Positions 42,850-53,638 of a stretch of DNA of 64,000 nt are shown here, one piece after another. The notes beneath the pieces are model-generated. The model saw only the letters and a program-made list of their open reading frames with translations, searched no databases and was not told where the DNA came from. This DNA comes from an uncultured Clostridia bacterium (GTDB lineage: Bacteria; Bacillota; Clostridia; Christensenellales; Aristaeellaceae), in contig CALCQO010000046.1 of the NCBI GenBank assembly GCA_937894675.1, positions 62,001 through 126,000 on the forward strand. The letters run 5' to 3'. Within the stretch, counting starts at the first letter, position 1. Each line of letters starts with the position of its first letter. A program made the translations under genes and the position numbers.

Positions 42850-44025
42850 TTACTGATTCTTTACAGCCTGGGCAAAACGCTCCAGGCCTTCCAGCAGCTG
42901 CGCCCGGGGGCAGCCGAAGTTGACGCGCATAAAACCCTGTCCCATTTCCTTGCCAAAGAAGGTGCCGCTGGTTAAGGCTACCGCGTTGCTGTAGCAGCGG
43001 CGCATCAGGGCGTCGTTATCCTTTTCATAGGCGGATACATCCACCCAGGCCAAGAAGGTCGCCTCTATGGGGGTTACCCTGGCTTCGGGCAGCAGGCGCA
43101 GGAGGGTATCCACTACAACCTGGCGGCTGGCGGACAGATACTCCATCAGCCCGTCCAGCCAGGCGTCCCCATGGGTATAGGCGGCCTGGGTGCCCGTGAG
43201 GGCAAACACATTGCCGCTTTCCACACCGCTGACTTCCATATGTCTGCGCAGTTTTTGAAGGGTCTCCATATCCCGGCAGAACAGGTACGCCTGCTTGAGA
43301 CCGGCGATATTGAACGTCTTGCTGGCCGCTGTCATGCAAATGGTCTGCGGGGGAATGCCCTCCAGCGCCATAATGCTGGTAAAGGCATTCGGTTTGAAAA
43401 CAAAATCACAATGAATCTCATCCACCGCCAGGTACGCGCCGTAGGCGGCGCACAAATCGCTGATGCGCTGCAGTTCCTCCCAGGACCATAGGCGGGAAAC
43501 TGGGTTGTGGGGGCTGCACACCATCACCAGTTTGACACCCTGGCGCATTTGCGCCTCAACCTGCTCAAAATCGATGTGATAGCGGCTTTCCTCGTCCCGC
43601 TTCAGGGGCACTTCCACCAGGGTGCGCCCGCTGTCCTTCACCGCGGCGAAGAAAGGGCCGTACACCGGCGTCATAATCAGCACCTTGTCCTCCGGCTGGG
43701 TCAGCGCGGCCACGCAGGCGCGCAGGCCGGAAACAACCGAGGGCATCATCAGCATCTCCTCCGGGGTAAGGGACACCTGATGGCGGCGCTGCCAGAAACC
43801 AATCACCGCTTCGTTGCTGGCCTTCGACACCAAGGGGTACCCGTAGGCCGGGTGTTCCGCCCGCTGGATGAGGGCTTTGGTGATGGCGGGGTCGCAGTGG
43901 AAATCCATGTCCGCCACCCACAGGGGCACGCCGCCTTTGGGCAGCATCTCCCGGTTGTCCCATTTGGCGCAGTCCGTCCCTTGGCGGTGGAGAGGTTTGT
44001 CAAAGAAAGCCTGGTCAAACATCAT
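42850..44025 (-). CDS. patB: MalY/PatB family aminotransferase (cystathionine beta-lyase-like)
   Basis: 391 residues, class I/II PLP enzyme. VPLWVADMDFHCDPAI is the characteristic MalY/PatB start; SPHNPVSRLWS and LAVDEIHCDFVF follow, with the PLP-lysine motif MTAASKTFNIAGLKQAY. The family cleaves cystathionine or cysteine S-conjugates and can act as an aminotransferase. The ATG at 44025 is the better start (AAGAAGGGA upstream); the next codon is also ATG. Its first codons overlap the end of the methyltransferase gene by 11 bp. Confidence 0.92.
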   Translation of the reverse strand: MMFDQAFFDKPLHRQGTDCAKWDNREMLPKGGVPLWVADMDFHCDPAITKALIQRAEHPAYGYPLVSKASNEAVIGFWQRRHQVSLTPEEMLMMPSVVSGLRACVAALTQPEDKVLIMTPVYGPFFAAVKDSGRTLVEVPLKRDEESRYHIDFEQVEAQMRQGVKLVMVCSPHNPVSRLWSWEELQRISDLCAAYGAYLAVDEIHCDFVFKPNAFTSIMALEGIPPQTICMTAASKTFNIAGLKQAYLFCRDMETLQKLRRHMEVSGVESGNVFALTGTQAAYTHGDAWLDGLMEYLSASRQVVVDTLLRLLPEARVTPIEATFLAWVDVSAYEKDNDALMRRCYSNAVALTSGTFFGKEMGQGFMRVNFGCPRAQLLEGLERFAQAVKNQ

Positions 44026-44623
44026 TGCTTCTTCCCTTCTTGCATTCAAATACGCGAAAACCCGCGTTTCGTTGGCGAATGGTCACTTCCTTAAACAGGG
44101 TGGCGAGGTATTTCTGCGCGCTGTCTGCTCCCTGCTGCTTGCGGATCACCACATACAGCGAGCCTTCCGGCGCAAGGTGCTGCCTGCACCCGTCAAACAG
44201 GCGGTAGACCACCTGCTTGCCCGCGCGGATGGGCGGATTGAGCAGGATATAGTCAAATTGACCGGGGATTTTATCAAAACCGTCGCTAAGTATTGTATCC
44301 GCCTTCACGCCGTTGGCGCGGGCGTTGTCCGCCGCTAACGCAATGGCCCGCTCGTTGATGTCTGCCATTGTTACCTGCAGCGCGGGATGCAGTTTACCCA
44401 GGGTAACGCCGACAGCTCCCCAGCCGCATCCAAGATCCAGCAAGGTGCCCTCCATACGTTCCGGCGCTGCGCTCAGCAGGGTCAGGGTTCCCTTGTCCAT
44501 CTCCCCCTTGGAGAATACCCCGGCATCGGTTACAAAGCGGTAGCGCACCCCCTTGTACACAGTATCAAAGGGTTTGGGGCTGCTGGCCGCCTGGGGTGTC
44601 TGGGAAAAATAGTGGTTATCCAA
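44015..44623 (-). CDS. RsmC-like class I methyltransferase
   Basis: 202 residues, one methyltransferase domain. SAM site GTLLDLGCGWGAVGVTLG, acidic motif MADINERAIALAADN, and the base-amino-methylating motif NPPIRAG. This is the short RsmC/YbxB-type enzyme predicted to make m2G in 16S rRNA (position 1207 in E. coli numbering). Translational overlaps with rsuA (8 bp) and patB (11 bp) place two ribosomal RNA modifiers side by side. Confidence 0.9.
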   Translation of the reverse strand: MDNHYFSQTPQAASSPKPFDTVYKGVRYRFVTDAGVFSKGEMDKGTLTLLSAAPERMEGTLLDLGCGWGAVGVTLGKLHPALQVTMADINERAIALAADNARANGVKADTILSDGFDKIPGQFDYILLNPPIRAGKQVVYRLFDGCRQHLAPEGSLYVVIRKQQGADSAQKYLATLFKEVTIRQRNAGFRVFECKKGRSNDV

Positions 44624-45353
44624 TGCCGGCGGCCTCCTGTAAAGCGGTCAGTTCCTCTAGAGTCAGCGCCCGGAACTGCCCGGGGGCTAAGCCCTCATCC
44701 AGACTTAGGGGGCCGAAGGACACCCGGTTCAGGCTGATGACCTCATGCCCGCAGGCGGAAAACATCCGCTTCACCTGGTGATACTTCCCCTCATGCACCG
44801 TTACCCGGGCGGTGCTTTCCATAGGCTGGGCAGTAAGTATTTCCAGCTTGGCCGGCAGGGAGGAAAATTCTTTAAAATCCATGCCTTCCTTAAAACGGCG
44901 TACGGCCGCCTGTGTCAGTAGGCCGGTAACGGTTGCCTCATACATCTTGCTCACTTCCTGCCGGGGGGAGAGCAGACGGTGGTTTAGTGTTCCGTCCGTG
45001 GTAAATAGCAGCAGCCCCCGGGTATCCCTATCCAGCCGTCCCACCGGCATGCAGCCAAGGGACAGATACTTTGCTGGCAGCAAATCCATCACCGTCTTCT
45101 GCCTGCGGTCCGAGGCGGCGGTCAGCACCCCGGCTGGTTTGTTCATCATCAGATGATGGGTAAGCCGGGTGTCGATTTCCTCCCCATCTAGGGTGAAAAC
45201 GCTGTCTAACGAAACACGCGCGGAAGCGTCCCGCGCCTCCTGTCCGTCCACCAGAATACGTCCTTTGCGCGCCATCATCTGAGCTTGGCTGCGGGTGGCG
45301 ATGGACAGTAGGGACAACAGCCGGTCAAGCCGCAGAATGTCAGGCGCGCTCAT
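44616..45353 (-). CDS. rsuA: 16S rRNA pseudouridine synthase, RsuA/RluB family
   Basis: 245 residues. N-terminal S4 domain (LRLDRLLSLLSIATRSQAQ) and a catalytic domain with MPVGRLDRDTRGLLLFT, where the Asp is the nucleophile, plus YHQVKRMFSACGHEV. It isomerises a specific uridine in small-subunit rRNA; whether the target is U516 or another site is not certain. Overlaps the upstream membrane-protein gene by 14 bp. Confidence 0.92.
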   Translation of the reverse strand: MSAPDILRLDRLLSLLSIATRSQAQMMARKGRILVDGQEARDASARVSLDSVFTLDGEEIDTRLTHHLMMNKPAGVLTAASDRRQKTVMDLLPAKYLSLGCMPVGRLDRDTRGLLLFTTDGTLNHRLLSPRQEVSKMYEATVTGLLTQAAVRRFKEGMDFKEFSSLPAKLEILTAQPMESTARVTVHEGKYHQVKRMFSACGHEVISLNRVSFGPLSLDEGLAPGQFRALTLEELTALQEAAGIG

Positions 45354-46224
45354 CAGCAGAGGTCAGCACCGCCGCCAGGGCAGCCTTGCGGTACAGTACA
45401 AAGGGCAGATACAGCACCGCCAGGGCGATGAGCACCTGGGTAAAAGCCCTGGAGGAAAACGCCATCTTGTTGATAGTTTCCAGCACCATCAGCAGATCTC
45501 CCGTCAGGCTGCCCCGCATTTTGGGGGCGATGTCCATGGCCAGGATGATGAAAACTGCCAAGATTGCAGGCAGACAAATCAGAAGGTTTACACGGGTCGC
45601 TCTGCCCAGGGGGGCTTTATACCGGCGCATCAGCTCCCTGTTTCTTGTAAAAGGAGAATGAATCAGCTCTTCCTCCGGCAGGAACTCCAGCGCCAGATGC
45701 CTGCGCCAGCCGAAGTAGGCAAGCGGCAGGCTCAGCAGGAAAATCGCCATCAGCATCAGGGTGCCGTGCAGGTAGCTGCCCCCCACCAGGGAAGCCAGCC
45801 AGCGGATAACCTTTACCAACTGGGTAGCGTCCGCCACATTCCACAGATAATATAAGCCGCCCGCGCAAACCATGGCGGGCAGCATCCATAAAAAAGCCTT
45901 GAAAAACCGCGCCAGCCCCAGTTTCAGCCACAACCCGTAACGGATTTTCTGGGCGGGCAGTTCCCGCGCAAAACGCGCCAGCCTGCCCCGGGAAAGAAAA
46001 CGCAGCGGCAGGGGCAGCAGCAGGTACAACAGGGCGGAAGCCCCCAGCGCGTACAGCAGTACATACTGGCTGTCAATGCCCAAGGTAACCCCGCTCAGCG
46101 CCGCCAGCAGGGGAGAAAGGGCCAGCAAGCGCAGCAACAGCTGGAGGATTGTCATCAGTACCATATCAGGCAGACGCTTTTTCACCATCTGACCCGCGAT
46201 GCCATGGGGGGTTAAGGTTTTCAA
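45340..46224 (-). CDS. Hypothetical membrane protein, six predicted helices
   Basis: 294 residues, no family recognised. Six hydrophobic segments at roughly 18-42, 50-75, 108-130, 150-175, 213-235 and 262-285, separated by basic loops such as RFLSRGRLARFAREL. No catalytic motif visible. The start is TTG at 46224, 8 nt after AGGAGG. It is the first gene of the operon with rsuA, rsmC-like, patB, pepV, DUF1667 and manA, and the 14 bp overlap with rsuA shows coupling. Confidence 0.75.
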   Translation of the reverse strand: MKTLTPHGIAGQMVKKRLPDMVLMTILQLLLRLLALSPLLAALSGVTLGIDSQYVLLYALGASALLYLLLPLPLRFLSRGRLARFARELPAQKIRYGLWLKLGLARFFKAFLWMLPAMVCAGGLYYLWNVADATQLVKVIRWLASLVGGSYLHGTLMLMAIFLLSLPLAYFGWRRHLALEFLPEEELIHSPFTRNRELMRRYKAPLGRATRVNLLICLPAILAVFIILAMDIAPKMRGSLTGDLLMVLETINKMAFSSRAFTQVLIALAVLYLPFVLYRKAALAAVLTSADERA

Positions 46225-46253
46225 TAGGGGTTCCTCCTGTCATTAATGGTTAA

Positions 46254-46282
46254 ATTATAAAGCAAGACCCCCGCTAAAGCAA
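46254..46282 (-). promoter_or_regulatory. Promoter of the seven-gene manA operon
   Basis: On the reverse strand TTGCTT (46277-46282), a 17 bp spacer and a perfect TATAAT (46254-46259). Confidence 0.6.
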
Positions 46283-46290
46283 GGCGGAGG
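46268..46290 (-). terminator. Probable weak terminator of the uvrA operon
   Basis: CCTCCGC (46284-46290) pairs with GCGGGGG (46268-46274), one G-T pair, followed on the reverse strand by the broken T-run TCTTGCTTT. It overlaps the -35 of the next promoter. Confidence 0.45.
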
Positions 46291-46321
46291 CCATAAGGAG
46301 CGGAAGAATTTCCGTTGTTTC

Positions 46322-46534
46322 TTACCTTTCCAGGTTATCTTTCACAGAATCCATAGATACGATGGGGGAGGGCAGTCTGCCTTCACGCAAGGACGCGATG
46401 TCCTCGCGGCTTAATACCCTGCCCGCGCCCATGCAGGCGGAGCATGTCTGGCTGCAATGGGGGCACTGGCAGCGCACCTCGCCGCCCTCTGTCTGGATCA
46501 TGTATTCCCCGCAATCGGGGCATCCGCAGCGCAT
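46322..46534 (-). CDS. Small cysteine-rich (zinc-ribbon-like) protein
   Basis: 70 residues with eight cysteines in the first 34: CGCPDCGEYM, then RCQCPHCSQTCSACMGAG. The CxxC pairs can form two zinc sites; the CxxCxGxG-like part faintly recalls DnaJ-type zinc fingers. The rest is a short acidic-basic tail. The start codon region directly abuts or overlaps the uvrA stop at 46534, so the two are co-translated. A role with UvrA is inferred from position only. Confidence 0.7.
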   Translation of the reverse strand: MRCGCPDCGEYMIQTEGGEVRCQCPHCSQTCSACMGAGRVLSREDIASLREGRLPSPIVSMDSVKDNLER

Positions 46535-49395
46535 TACTTCTTCCCTTTCCGCTTTTTGGGGGCTTTGCCGGGTTGAATCCCCGCCTTCACCAGGTACTGG
46601 CCTGTGTAGCTTTCGCTGACGCCGGCCACTTCCTCGGGCGTCCCCTGGGCGACGATGCTGCCGCCCATGTCGCCGCCGTCCGGCCCCAAATCGATGATAT
46701 AGTCGCTGGTTTTCAGTACATCCAGGTTATGCTCCACCACCAGCACTGTATTGCCTGACTCGGTCAAACGCTGCAATACATGTATCAGCCGGGATACGTC
46801 ATCCATATGCAAGCCGGTGGTGGGCTCATCCAGCAGGATGATGGTTTTCCCCGTCGCCCTGCGGCTTAGCTCCGTCGCCAGCTTCACTCGCTGGGCTTCG
46901 CCGCCTGACAGGGTGGTGCTGCTCTGGCCCAGGCGGATGTAGCCCAGCCCCACGTCGTGCAGGGTGTTCAGTTTGTTCATGATCTGGGGGTGGTTTTCAA
47001 ACAGCCGCATGGCTTCTTCCACAGTCATCTCCAGCACATCGGAAATGCTTTGGCCTTTGTTTTTAATCTCCAGGGTTTCCCGGTTGTACCGCTTGCCCTT
47101 GCACACTTCGCAGGGCACATAGATGTCCGCCATAAAGTGCATTTCTATCTTCAGCAGGCCGTCCCCCGCGCAGGCTTCGCACCGCCCACCCTTCACGTTG
47201 AAGGAGAAGCGCCCGGCGTCATAACCCCGGGCTTTTGCCTCGTTCAATTGTGCATACACCTTGCGGATCAAATCGAACAAGCCTGTATAGGTAGCCGGGT
47301 TGCTGCGGGGCGTGCGCCCAATGGGGGATTGGTCGATGTTGATAATCTTGTCCAGATGCTCCAGCCCCTGGATGCCGTCATGCTTGCCCGGGTAGCTTTT
47401 GGCGCGGTTCAAATCCCTGGCCAGGGCTTTGTAGAGAATCTCGTTCACCAGGCTGCTTTTACCGCTGCCCGACACCCCCGATACGCTGCAGAACACCCCC
47501 AAGGGGAAGGCGATATCGATGCCCTTCAGGTTGTTTTCCCGGGCTCCTTTCACCGTCAGCCAGCCTGTGGGCTCTCGCCGCTGGTCGGGGGTGGGGATGC
47601 TCTTCTTGCCGCTCAGGTATTCCCCTGTAATGGAACGGGGGGCGGCCATCAAATCAGAAACCTGCCCCACGGCGACCACTTCGCCGCCGTTCTCCCCGGC
47701 GCCCGGGCCGATGTCCACAATGTAATCGGCGGCGCGCAGGGTGTCCTCGTCATGTTCCACAACAATCAGGGTGTTGCCCAGATCCCGCAGCCTTTTCAGG
47801 GTTTCCAGCAGCCGGGCGTTGTCCCGCTGGTGCAGGCCGATGCTGGGCTCATCCAGAATGTACAATACCCCCATCAGACTGGAGCCAATCTGGGTAGCCA
47901 GCCTGATGCGCTGGGCTTCGCCCCCTGACAGGGTGGCCGCGGTGCGGGACAAGGTCAGGTACTCCAGCCCCACATTGCACAAAAATCCCAGACGGGCATT
48001 GATTTCCCGCACAATCTGCTCGGCAATCATGTGCTGGGTGGGGGAGAGGGTCAGGCCGCTGAGGAAATCCCGGGCTTTGAGCATGTTCATATCGCTGAGT
48101 TCCGCGATGTTCCTGCCCCCAACGGTTACCGCCAGGGCTTCGGGCTTCAGGCGCTTGCCGCCGCAGGCGGTACAATCCTGTTCGCTCATGTACTCCTCGT
48201 ACATGGCTTTCATGCCCTCGCTGCTGGTCTCATTGTAGCGCCGCAGGGTGGAGGGAATGATGCCCTCGTAGGCAACCTTGTAGACGCCCGAGCCGGAGAG
48301 GGACTCAAACTTCACGGGCACCTTCACGCCCTTGGTGCCGTAGAGCAAAATGTTCATGATTTTTTCCGGAAGCTCGCCCACCGGTGTATCCATGCTGAAT
48401 TTGTAGTATTCCGCCAGCCCCACAAACAGCATATGGCTGGTGGAGCGCGCGTTGCCCGCGCTGTTCCACCCCATGGCGTTGATAGCCCCCTTGTTGAGGG
48501 ACTTGGTTTTATCGGGGAATACCAGGTCAGGGGACACCGTCATAAAACGGCCCAACCCCGAGCAGGTGGGGCAGGCGCCGTAGGGATTGTTGAAGGAGAA
48601 CATCCGGGGGGTCAGCTCTTCCAGGTTGATGCCGCATTCCGGGCAGGCGTAGTTCTGGGAGAACATCATGTCCTCCCCGTCCACTACCTGCACGCTGACC
48701 AGCCCGCCGGACTGCTTGAGCACCGTTTCCAGCGAATCGTTCAGCCGCCCTTCCAGCCCCTCTCTGATGGACACCCTGTCCACCACGATTTCGATGGTGT
48801 GTTTCTTCTGCTTGTCCAGAGCCGGCGGATCGTCCAGCTCGTAGATTTCCCCATCGATGCGGGCGCGGACGAAACCGTCCTTGCGGGCGTCCTCCATCAG
48901 CTTAATGTGTTCGCCTTTGCGCCCCCTGACGATGGGCGCCATAATCAGCAGCCTTGTGCCCTCGGGCAAAGCCATCAGGGCATCCACCATCTGGTCCACC
49001 GTCTGCTGGTGGATTTCCTTGCCGCATTGGGGGCAGTGGGGAATGCCGATGCGGGCATACAAAAGCCGCAGATAATCGTGGATTTCCGTTACCGTGCCCA
49101 CGGTGGAACGGGGGTTGTGCACAGTGGTTTTCTGGTCGATGGATATGGCGGGGGAAAGACCCTCGATGCTGTCCACATCCGGCTTTTCCATCTGTCCTAA
49201 AAACTGCCTGGCGTAGGAGGACATGCTCTCCACATACCGCCGCTGCCCCTCGGCGTAAATGGTATCAAAAGCCAGGGAGGATTTGCCCGAGCCGGACAGC
49301 CCCGTCAGCACCACCAGTTGGTTGCGGGGAATTTCCAGATGGATATTTTTTAAATTATGGACGCGCGCGCCCTTGATGACAATGGAATCCTGCAT
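46534..49395 (-). CDS. uvrA: Excinuclease ABC subunit A
   Basis: 953 residues. Two ABC ATPase modules: Walker [20 protein letters not shown] and [16 protein letters not shown], signatures [12 protein letters not shown] and [12 protein letters not shown]. Zinc modules are [18 protein letters not shown] near 260 with a partner CPTCSGLG, and [16 protein letters not shown] with CEVCKGKRY near 745. It scans DNA for bulky lesions and loads UvrB. An SOS-box-like sequence lies in its promoter. No uvrB is present in the window. Confidence 0.98.
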   Translation of the reverse strand: MQDSIVIKGARVHNLKNIHLEIPRNQLVVLTGLSGSGKSSLAFDTIYAEGQRRYVESMSSYARQFLGQMEKPDVDSIEGLSPAISIDQKTTVHNPRSTVGTVTEIHDYLRLLYARIGIPHCPQCGKEIHQQTVDQMVDALMALPEGTRLLIMAPIVRGRKGEHIKLMEDARKDGFVRARIDGEIYELDDPPALDKQKKHTIEIVVDRVSIREGLEGRLNDSLETVLKQSGGLVSVQVVDGEDMMFSQNYACPECGINLEELTPRMFSFNNPYGACPTCSGLGRFMTVSPDLVFPDKTKSLNKGAINAMGWNSAGNARSTSHMLFVGLAEYYKFSMDTPVGELPEKIMNILLYGTKGVKVPVKFESLSGSGVYKVAYEGIIPSTLRRYNETSSEGMKAMYEEYMSEQDCTACGGKRLKPEALAVTVGGRNIAELSDMNMLKARDFLSGLTLSPTQHMIAEQIVREINARLGFLCNVGLEYLTLSRTAATLSGGEAQRIRLATQIGSSLMGVLYILDEPSIGLHQRDNARLLETLKRLRDLGNTLIVVEHDEDTLRAADYIVDIGPGAGENGGEVVAVGQVSDLMAAPRSITGEYLSGKKSIPTPDQRREPTGWLTVKGARENNLKGIDIAFPLGVFCSVSGVSGSGKSSLVNEILYKALARDLNRAKSYPGKHDGIQGLEHLDKIINIDQSPIGRTPRSNPATYTGLFDLIRKVYAQLNEAKARGYDAGRFSFNVKGGRCEACAGDGLLKIEMHFMADIYVPCEVCKGKRYNRETLEIKNKGQSISDVLEMTVEEAMRLFENHPQIMNKLNTLHDVGLGYIRLGQSSTTLSGGEAQRVKLATELSRRATGKTIILLDEPTTGLHMDDVSRLIHVLQRLTESGNTVLVVEHNLDVLKTSDYIIDLGPDGGDMGGSIVAQGTPEEVAGVSESYTGQYLVKAGIQPGKAPKKRKGKK

Positions 49396-49423
49396 ACATG
49401 CTCCTTTTCTTCATACATGGCCG

Positions 49424-49452
49424 ATTATAGCACGTATGTTCCCCTGGTACAA
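49424..49452 (-). promoter_or_regulatory. uvrA promoter with a LexA-box-like site
   Basis: On the reverse strand TTGTAC (49447-49452), a 17 bp spacer and TATAAT (49424-49429) with TGC before it (extended -10). Within the spacer GGAACATACGTGCT (49429-49442) is close to the Bacillota SOS box CGAACRNRYGTTYC, with three mismatches, one in the GAAC/GTTC core. Confidence 0.6.
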
Positions 49453-49467
49453 GGATGGGAAAGCATC

Positions 49468-49490
49468 AAAAAAAGGCCGCCTCAGCGGCC
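49468..49490 (-). terminator. Terminator of the V-ATPase operon
   Basis: On the reverse strand GGCCGC-TGAG-GCGGCC is followed by T7 (49474 down to 49468). Confidence 0.93.
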
Positions 49491-49505
49491 GTTTTTATAG
49501 TTGTT

Positions 49506-50141
49506 TTAGTCCCTCGCGGCGATGATTTCCTTCACCTTCATCAGCCGGATGATGGAGCTGCGCTCGTTCTCGTCCAGCTTCATGGTGATCACGCGGATGG
49601 TCTCCTCAAACTGGGGGATCATCACGTATTCCAGGGCGTTTACCCGGCGGCGGGTCTTCTCAATCTCATTGGCCAGCAGGGAACAGGTTTTTTCCAGCTC
49701 CGCCAGGCGGAACAACTCAGGCAGCAGGGCGGCCATGGTTTCAATGGCGTCGTCCAGCTCCGCCGAAGTTTCAGCGTACCCGTAGGGCTGGATGGCGTCC
49801 TTCAGGCTTTCCGCTTCCAGGGAGATTTCCGGTACCCGCACCGACAGGATGTTGCGGATGGACATGCTCACCTTGGCGCTGCGGGCGGGATACATCAGCG
49901 CGCTTTCCAGGGTGGTGCCGTCCATGACAGCCCGGGCCATGGCAAAGCGGCGCAGCGCCACCTGCAAATCGGCTTCCACTTTTTTGCGCAGAACGGCGTT
50001 CTCCCGAATCAGGCCGATGAAGCGGCGCACCAACTCGTCCCGCTTGTCCTTGAGCAGCTTGTGCCCGCGTTTGGCGGTCACCAGGCGGCGTTTGATGCGG
50101 GTTAGCTCCATCCGGGTGGGGTTGACGCGCAGGGTGGCCAT
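49506..50141 (-). CDS. atpD: V-type ATP synthase subunit D
   Basis: 211 residues, largely coiled coil, forming the central rotor stalk. Typical start [20 protein letters not shown] and [19 protein letters not shown]; the closing helix reads [19 protein letters not shown]. It transmits rotation from the A3B3 head to the membrane ring. The ATG overlaps the atpB stop (TAATG). Last gene of the operon, 16 bp before the terminator. Confidence 0.97.
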   Translation of the reverse strand: MATLRVNPTRMELTRIKRRLVTAKRGHKLLKDKRDELVRRFIGLIRENAVLRKKVEADLQVALRRFAMARAVMDGTTLESALMYPARSAKVSMSIRNILSVRVPEISLEAESLKDAIQPYGYAETSAELDDAIETMAALLPELFRLAELEKTCSLLANEIEKTRRRVNALEYVMIPQFEETIRVITMKLDENERSSIIRLMKVKEIIAARD

Positions 50142-51529
50142 TACGCTTGCTCCTCCTCATGAAGGGGCAGGTACTTGTCGACCATCTCATCACGGATACG
50201 CTTCAGTTCGTTGCGGGGCAGAATTTTCAGCAAATCCCAGCCCAGGTTCAGGGTATCCTCGATGCTCCGGTCGGTGTCATTGCCCTGGGATACATACTGT
50301 TTCTCAAAGGCGTCGGCAAACTCGGCGAATTTCTTGTCTGTATCGCTCAGCGCCGCTTCACCCAGGATGACGGCCAGCTCCTTGGCGTCCTTCCCGCGGG
50401 AATAGGCGGCGAACAGCTGGTTCATGGTGGGGGCGTGGTCTTCTCTGGTCTTGCCCTTGCCGATGCCCTTGTCCTTCAGGCGCGACAGGGACGGCAATAC
50501 ATTGATGGGGGGCACGATGCTCCTGAGGTGCAGCTCGCGGCTGAGGATAATCTGCCCCTCGGTGATGTAGCCGGTCAGGTCCGGGATGGGATGGGTGATG
50601 TCGTCCTCGGGCATGGTCAGAATGGGCAGCTGGGTAATGGAACCCTTCTTGCCCTTCACCCTGCCGGCGCGCTCGTACATGGAGGCAAGGTCGGTGTACA
50701 GGTAGCCGGGGTAGCCGCGGCGTCCAGGCACTTCCTTGCGGGCTGCTGATACTTCGCGCAGGGCTTCGGCGTAGTTGGTCAGGTCCGTTAGGATGACCAG
50801 CACATGCATGTCCTTTTCATAGGCCAGGTATTCCGCGGCGGTCAGCGCCATACGGGGGGTGGCGATGCGCTCGATGGCGGGGTCGTTGGCCAGGTTCATA
50901 AACAGCACAGCGCGCTCGATGGCGCCGGTGCGCCGGAAGTCGGAGATAAAGAAGTTGGCTTCCTCAAAGGTGATGCCGACAGCGCCAAAAACCACGGCGA
51001 ATTTTTCGTCCGTGCCAAGCACCTTGGCCTGGCGGGCAATCTGGGTGGCCAGTTGGGCGTGGGGCAGACCGCTGCCCGAGAACACAGGCAGTTTCTGCCC
51101 GCGTACCAGGGTGTTCAAGCCGTCAATAGCGGAGATGCCCGTCTGGATAAACTCGCTGGGATAGTCCCGGGCGGCGGGGTTCAGCGGCTCGCCGTTGATG
51201 TCCCTGCGTACCTCGGGGATGATGGCGGGGCCGCTGTCGCGCGGTTCGCCCATGCCGTCAAACACGCGGCCCAGCATGTCCATGGACAGGGACAGCTCAA
51301 TGCCCCGGCCTAAAAAGCGGGCTTTGCTGTCGTCAATCTTCAAGCCGTTGCTGCTTTCAAACAGCTGCACCAGCGCTTTGTCGCCATTGATTTCCAGCAC
51401 GCGGCCCCGGCGCATTTCACCGTTGGCCTGCTCGATTTCCACCAGTTCATCGTAGGTGACGCCGGACACCTGTTCCACCAGCATCAAAGGCCCTACGACC
51501 TCTTTAATGGTACGGTACTCTTTCAGCAT
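50141..51529 (-). CDS. atpB: V-type ATP synthase subunit B
   Basis: 462 residues, the non-catalytic head subunit. [20 protein letters not shown] at the start, [53 protein letters not shown] and the [17 protein letters not shown] segment are all typical. It lacks a true P-loop, as expected. It alternates with subunit A. It starts one base after the atpA gene. Confidence 0.98.
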   Translation of the reverse strand: MLKEYRTIKEVVGPLMLVEQVSGVTYDELVEIEQANGEMRRGRVLEINGDKALVQLFESSNGLKIDDSKARFLGRGIELSLSMDMLGRVFDGMGEPRDSGPAIIPEVRRDINGEPLNPAARDYPSEFIQTGISAIDGLNTLVRGQKLPVFSGSGLPHAQLATQIARQAKVLGTDEKFAVVFGAVGITFEEANFFISDFRRTGAIERAVLFMNLANDPAIERIATPRMALTAAEYLAYEKDMHVLVILTDLTNYAEALREVSAARKEVPGRRGYPGYLYTDLASMYERAGRVKGKKGSITQLPILTMPEDDITHPIPDLTGYITEGQIILSRELHLRSIVPPINVLPSLSRLKDKGIGKGKTREDHAPTMNQLFAAYSRGKDAKELAVILGEAALSDTDKKFAEFADAFEKQYVSQGNDTDRSIEDTLNLGWDLLKILPRNELKRIRDEMVDKYLPLHEEEQA

Positions 51530-51530
51530 C

Positions 51531-53297
51531 TCACAGCCCTCCCTCGTCAGTCAGCGCGGCTATCTGGCTGTTTAAATCGGATTCATAGGCATCAAAATCA
51601 TTCAGATCTTCTTCCAGCACATACTTGGCCCGGGCGATGCGGTCGCGCACCGGCAGGTTCAGCACCCCGCTGAGGGTAGCGCCCTTTTTCAGCGCGTCGT
51701 GCCCCTTGTGGGAATAGGCCAGAATCAGCTGCAGCATCAGCTGCTGTTTTTCCAGGGATGTATAGGTGTCCACCTCGTCAAAGGCGTTCTGATGCAGGTA
51801 GTCCTCTCGGATAGAGCGGGCTACTTCCATGGTCAGCCTGTCATCCCAGCTCAGGGCGTCAATGCCAACCAGGCGGACGATCTCCTCCAGCTCCGATTCC
51901 TGCTGCAAAATAGCCATGGCCTCTGCGCGCATGCTGTTCCAATTGGCGGATACATGGTCGCTGAACCAGTCCTGCATGGAGTCGACATACAGCGAATAGG
52001 AAGCCAGCCAGTCGATGGCGGGGAAGTGGCGCTTGTAGGCAAGGGAAGCGGACAGCCCCCAGAAAACCTTTACGATGCGCAGGGTGGCCTGGGAAACAGG
52101 CTCGGAAATATCGCCGCCGGGAGGGGACACCGCCCCGATGGCGGAGATGGAGCCCAGGCGCTCGTTGGAGGCGATGCACTTCACCACGCCGGCGCGCTCG
52201 TAGAACTCGGCGATACGGCTGGCCAGGTAGGCGGGGTAGCCTTCCTCGCCTGGCATTTCTTCCAAGCGTCCGCTCATCTCGCGCAGGGCTTCCGCCCAGC
52301 GGCTGGTGGAGTCTGCCATGATGGCTACCTTGTAGCCCATGTCGCGGTAATACTCGGCGATGGTGATGCCGGTGTAAATGCTGGCTTCCCGGGCTGCCAC
52401 GGGCATGTCCGAGGTATTGGCAATCAGCACGGTGCGCTTCATCAGGGTTTCGCCGGTGCGGGGGTCGTGGAGTTCGGGGAACTCCATCAGTACGTCGGTC
52501 ATCTCGTTGCCGCGCTCTCCGCAGCCCACGTAGACGATGATGTCAGCATCCGCCCACTTGGCCAGCTGATGCTGCACCACCGTCTTGCCCGAGCCGAAGG
52601 GGCCGGGGACAGCAGCGGTGCCGCCGGAGGCGATGGGGAAAAAGGTGTCGATGACCCGCTGGCCGGTTACCATGGGGCCGTCAGGCGCTTGCTTTTCTTT
52701 GTAAGGCCGTCCGCGGCGAACAGGCCATCTCTGCAGCATGGTGACGGGAATCTCTTTGCCCTGCGCGTCCTCAATGACGCAGACAACATCCTCCACACGG
52801 GCAGCGCCTTCGTGGATGGTTTTTACCTTGCCGGCAACGCCCTGGGGCACCATGATGCGGTGCTCCACAACCACGCTTTCCTGCACAATGCCCAGCACAT
52901 CCCCGTGGGCCACCTCAGCGCCGGGCAGTACCTTGGGCACAAATCCCCACATTTTTTCGCGGTTCAGGGAAGGCACTTCCACGCCGCGGGAGATACGCTC
53001 GCCGCTCTTTTCGCGTATGGCGGTCAGCGGGCGCTGGATGCCGTCGAAAATGGACTCAATCAGCCCCGGGCCCAGTTCCACCGACAAGGGCGCGCCGGTG
53101 GATACCACAGGCTCACCAGGGCCGATGCCCGCCGTTTCCTCATATACCTGGATGGAGGCGCGGTCGCCCCTTAGCTCGATGATTTCGCCGACCAGGCGGC
53201 TGTTGCTGACGCGCACCACGTCGTACATGCGCGCGTCCGCCATTCCGCCAGCTACAATCAGCGGGCCGGCGACCTTGATAATGGTTCCCTGGGCCAT
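51531..53297 (-). CDS. atpA: V-type ATP synthase subunit A (catalytic)
   Basis: 588 residues. Walker [18 protein letters not shown] near 230, preceded by the non-homologous insert with GEVPIL-like [14 protein letters not shown], then [36 protein letters not shown] and the P-loop partner glutamate in GCGERGNE. It hydrolyses or makes ATP in the A3B3 ring. GGAGGAATAATT precedes the ATG, 2 bp after subunit F. Confidence 0.98.
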   Translation of the reverse strand: MAQGTIIKVAGPLIVAGGMADARMYDVVRVSNSRLVGEIIELRGDRASIQVYEETAGIGPGEPVVSTGAPLSVELGPGLIESIFDGIQRPLTAIREKSGERISRGVEVPSLNREKMWGFVPKVLPGAEVAHGDVLGIVQESVVVEHRIMVPQGVAGKVKTIHEGAARVEDVVCVIEDAQGKEIPVTMLQRWPVRRGRPYKEKQAPDGPMVTGQRVIDTFFPIASGGTAAVPGPFGSGKTVVQHQLAKWADADIIVYVGCGERGNEMTDVLMEFPELHDPRTGETLMKRTVLIANTSDMPVAAREASIYTGITIAEYYRDMGYKVAIMADSTSRWAEALREMSGRLEEMPGEEGYPAYLASRIAEFYERAGVVKCIASNERLGSISAIGAVSPPGGDISEPVSQATLRIVKVFWGLSASLAYKRHFPAIDWLASYSLYVDSMQDWFSDHVSANWNSMRAEAMAILQQESELEEIVRLVGIDALSWDDRLTMEVARSIREDYLHQNAFDEVDTYTSLEKQQLMLQLILAYSHKGHDALKKGATLSGVLNLPVRDRIARAKYVLEEDLNDFDAYESDLNSQIAALTDEGGL

Positions 53298-53299
53298 AA

Positions 53300-53638
53300 T
53301 TATTCCTCCATGTTGTTCAGCAGTATGTTGGCGCCCACGGCTTTTTCCACATTGGCGTGCAGGCGCTCCATCCCAAGCCCTGTTGTTTCCCGGCTGCCGG
53401 GTATGGGAATCAGGGATACAAGGGGATCGCTGTCGTATTGACTCATCGTTTCGGGAATCTGACGGGCGATGTCCTCGGTTATAAAAATCACGGGGATGCC
53501 GTCGGACACAAGCTTAAAAACGGCGTTTGCGGCCTGCTGCGCGCTCTGCACGGAGATGACGCGCATCCCCAGGGTGCGGAACGCCAGCACCGCGTCGCTG
53601 TCGCCAATGACGCCGATGGACAACGGTTTTTTAGCCAT
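53300..53638 (-). CDS. atpF: V-type ATP synthase subunit F
   Basis: 112 residues from the ATG at 53638: [20 protein letters not shown] at the start, [19 protein letters not shown] in the middle and [20 protein letters not shown] at the end, the classic subunit F pattern. It binds the D stalk and affects rotation. A GTG three codons upstream is an alternative. It overlaps the end of subunit C by 8 bp. Confidence 0.95.
   Translation of the reverse strand: MAKKPLSIGVIGDSDAVLAFRTLGMRVISVQSAQQAANAVFKLVSDGIPVIFITEDIARQIPETMSQYDSDPLVSLIPIPGSRETTGLGMERLHANVEKAVGANILLNNMEE

Noticed and set aside
51699..53174. Long open frame (491 codons) on the plus strand opposite atpA
   Set aside because: It is the antisense of a certain gene. 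High GC and skewed third positions keep antisense frames open. The translation is His/Gly-rich without family motifs or a ribosome site. The same applies to long frames opposite uvrA, mfd, gyrB, the his genes and others.
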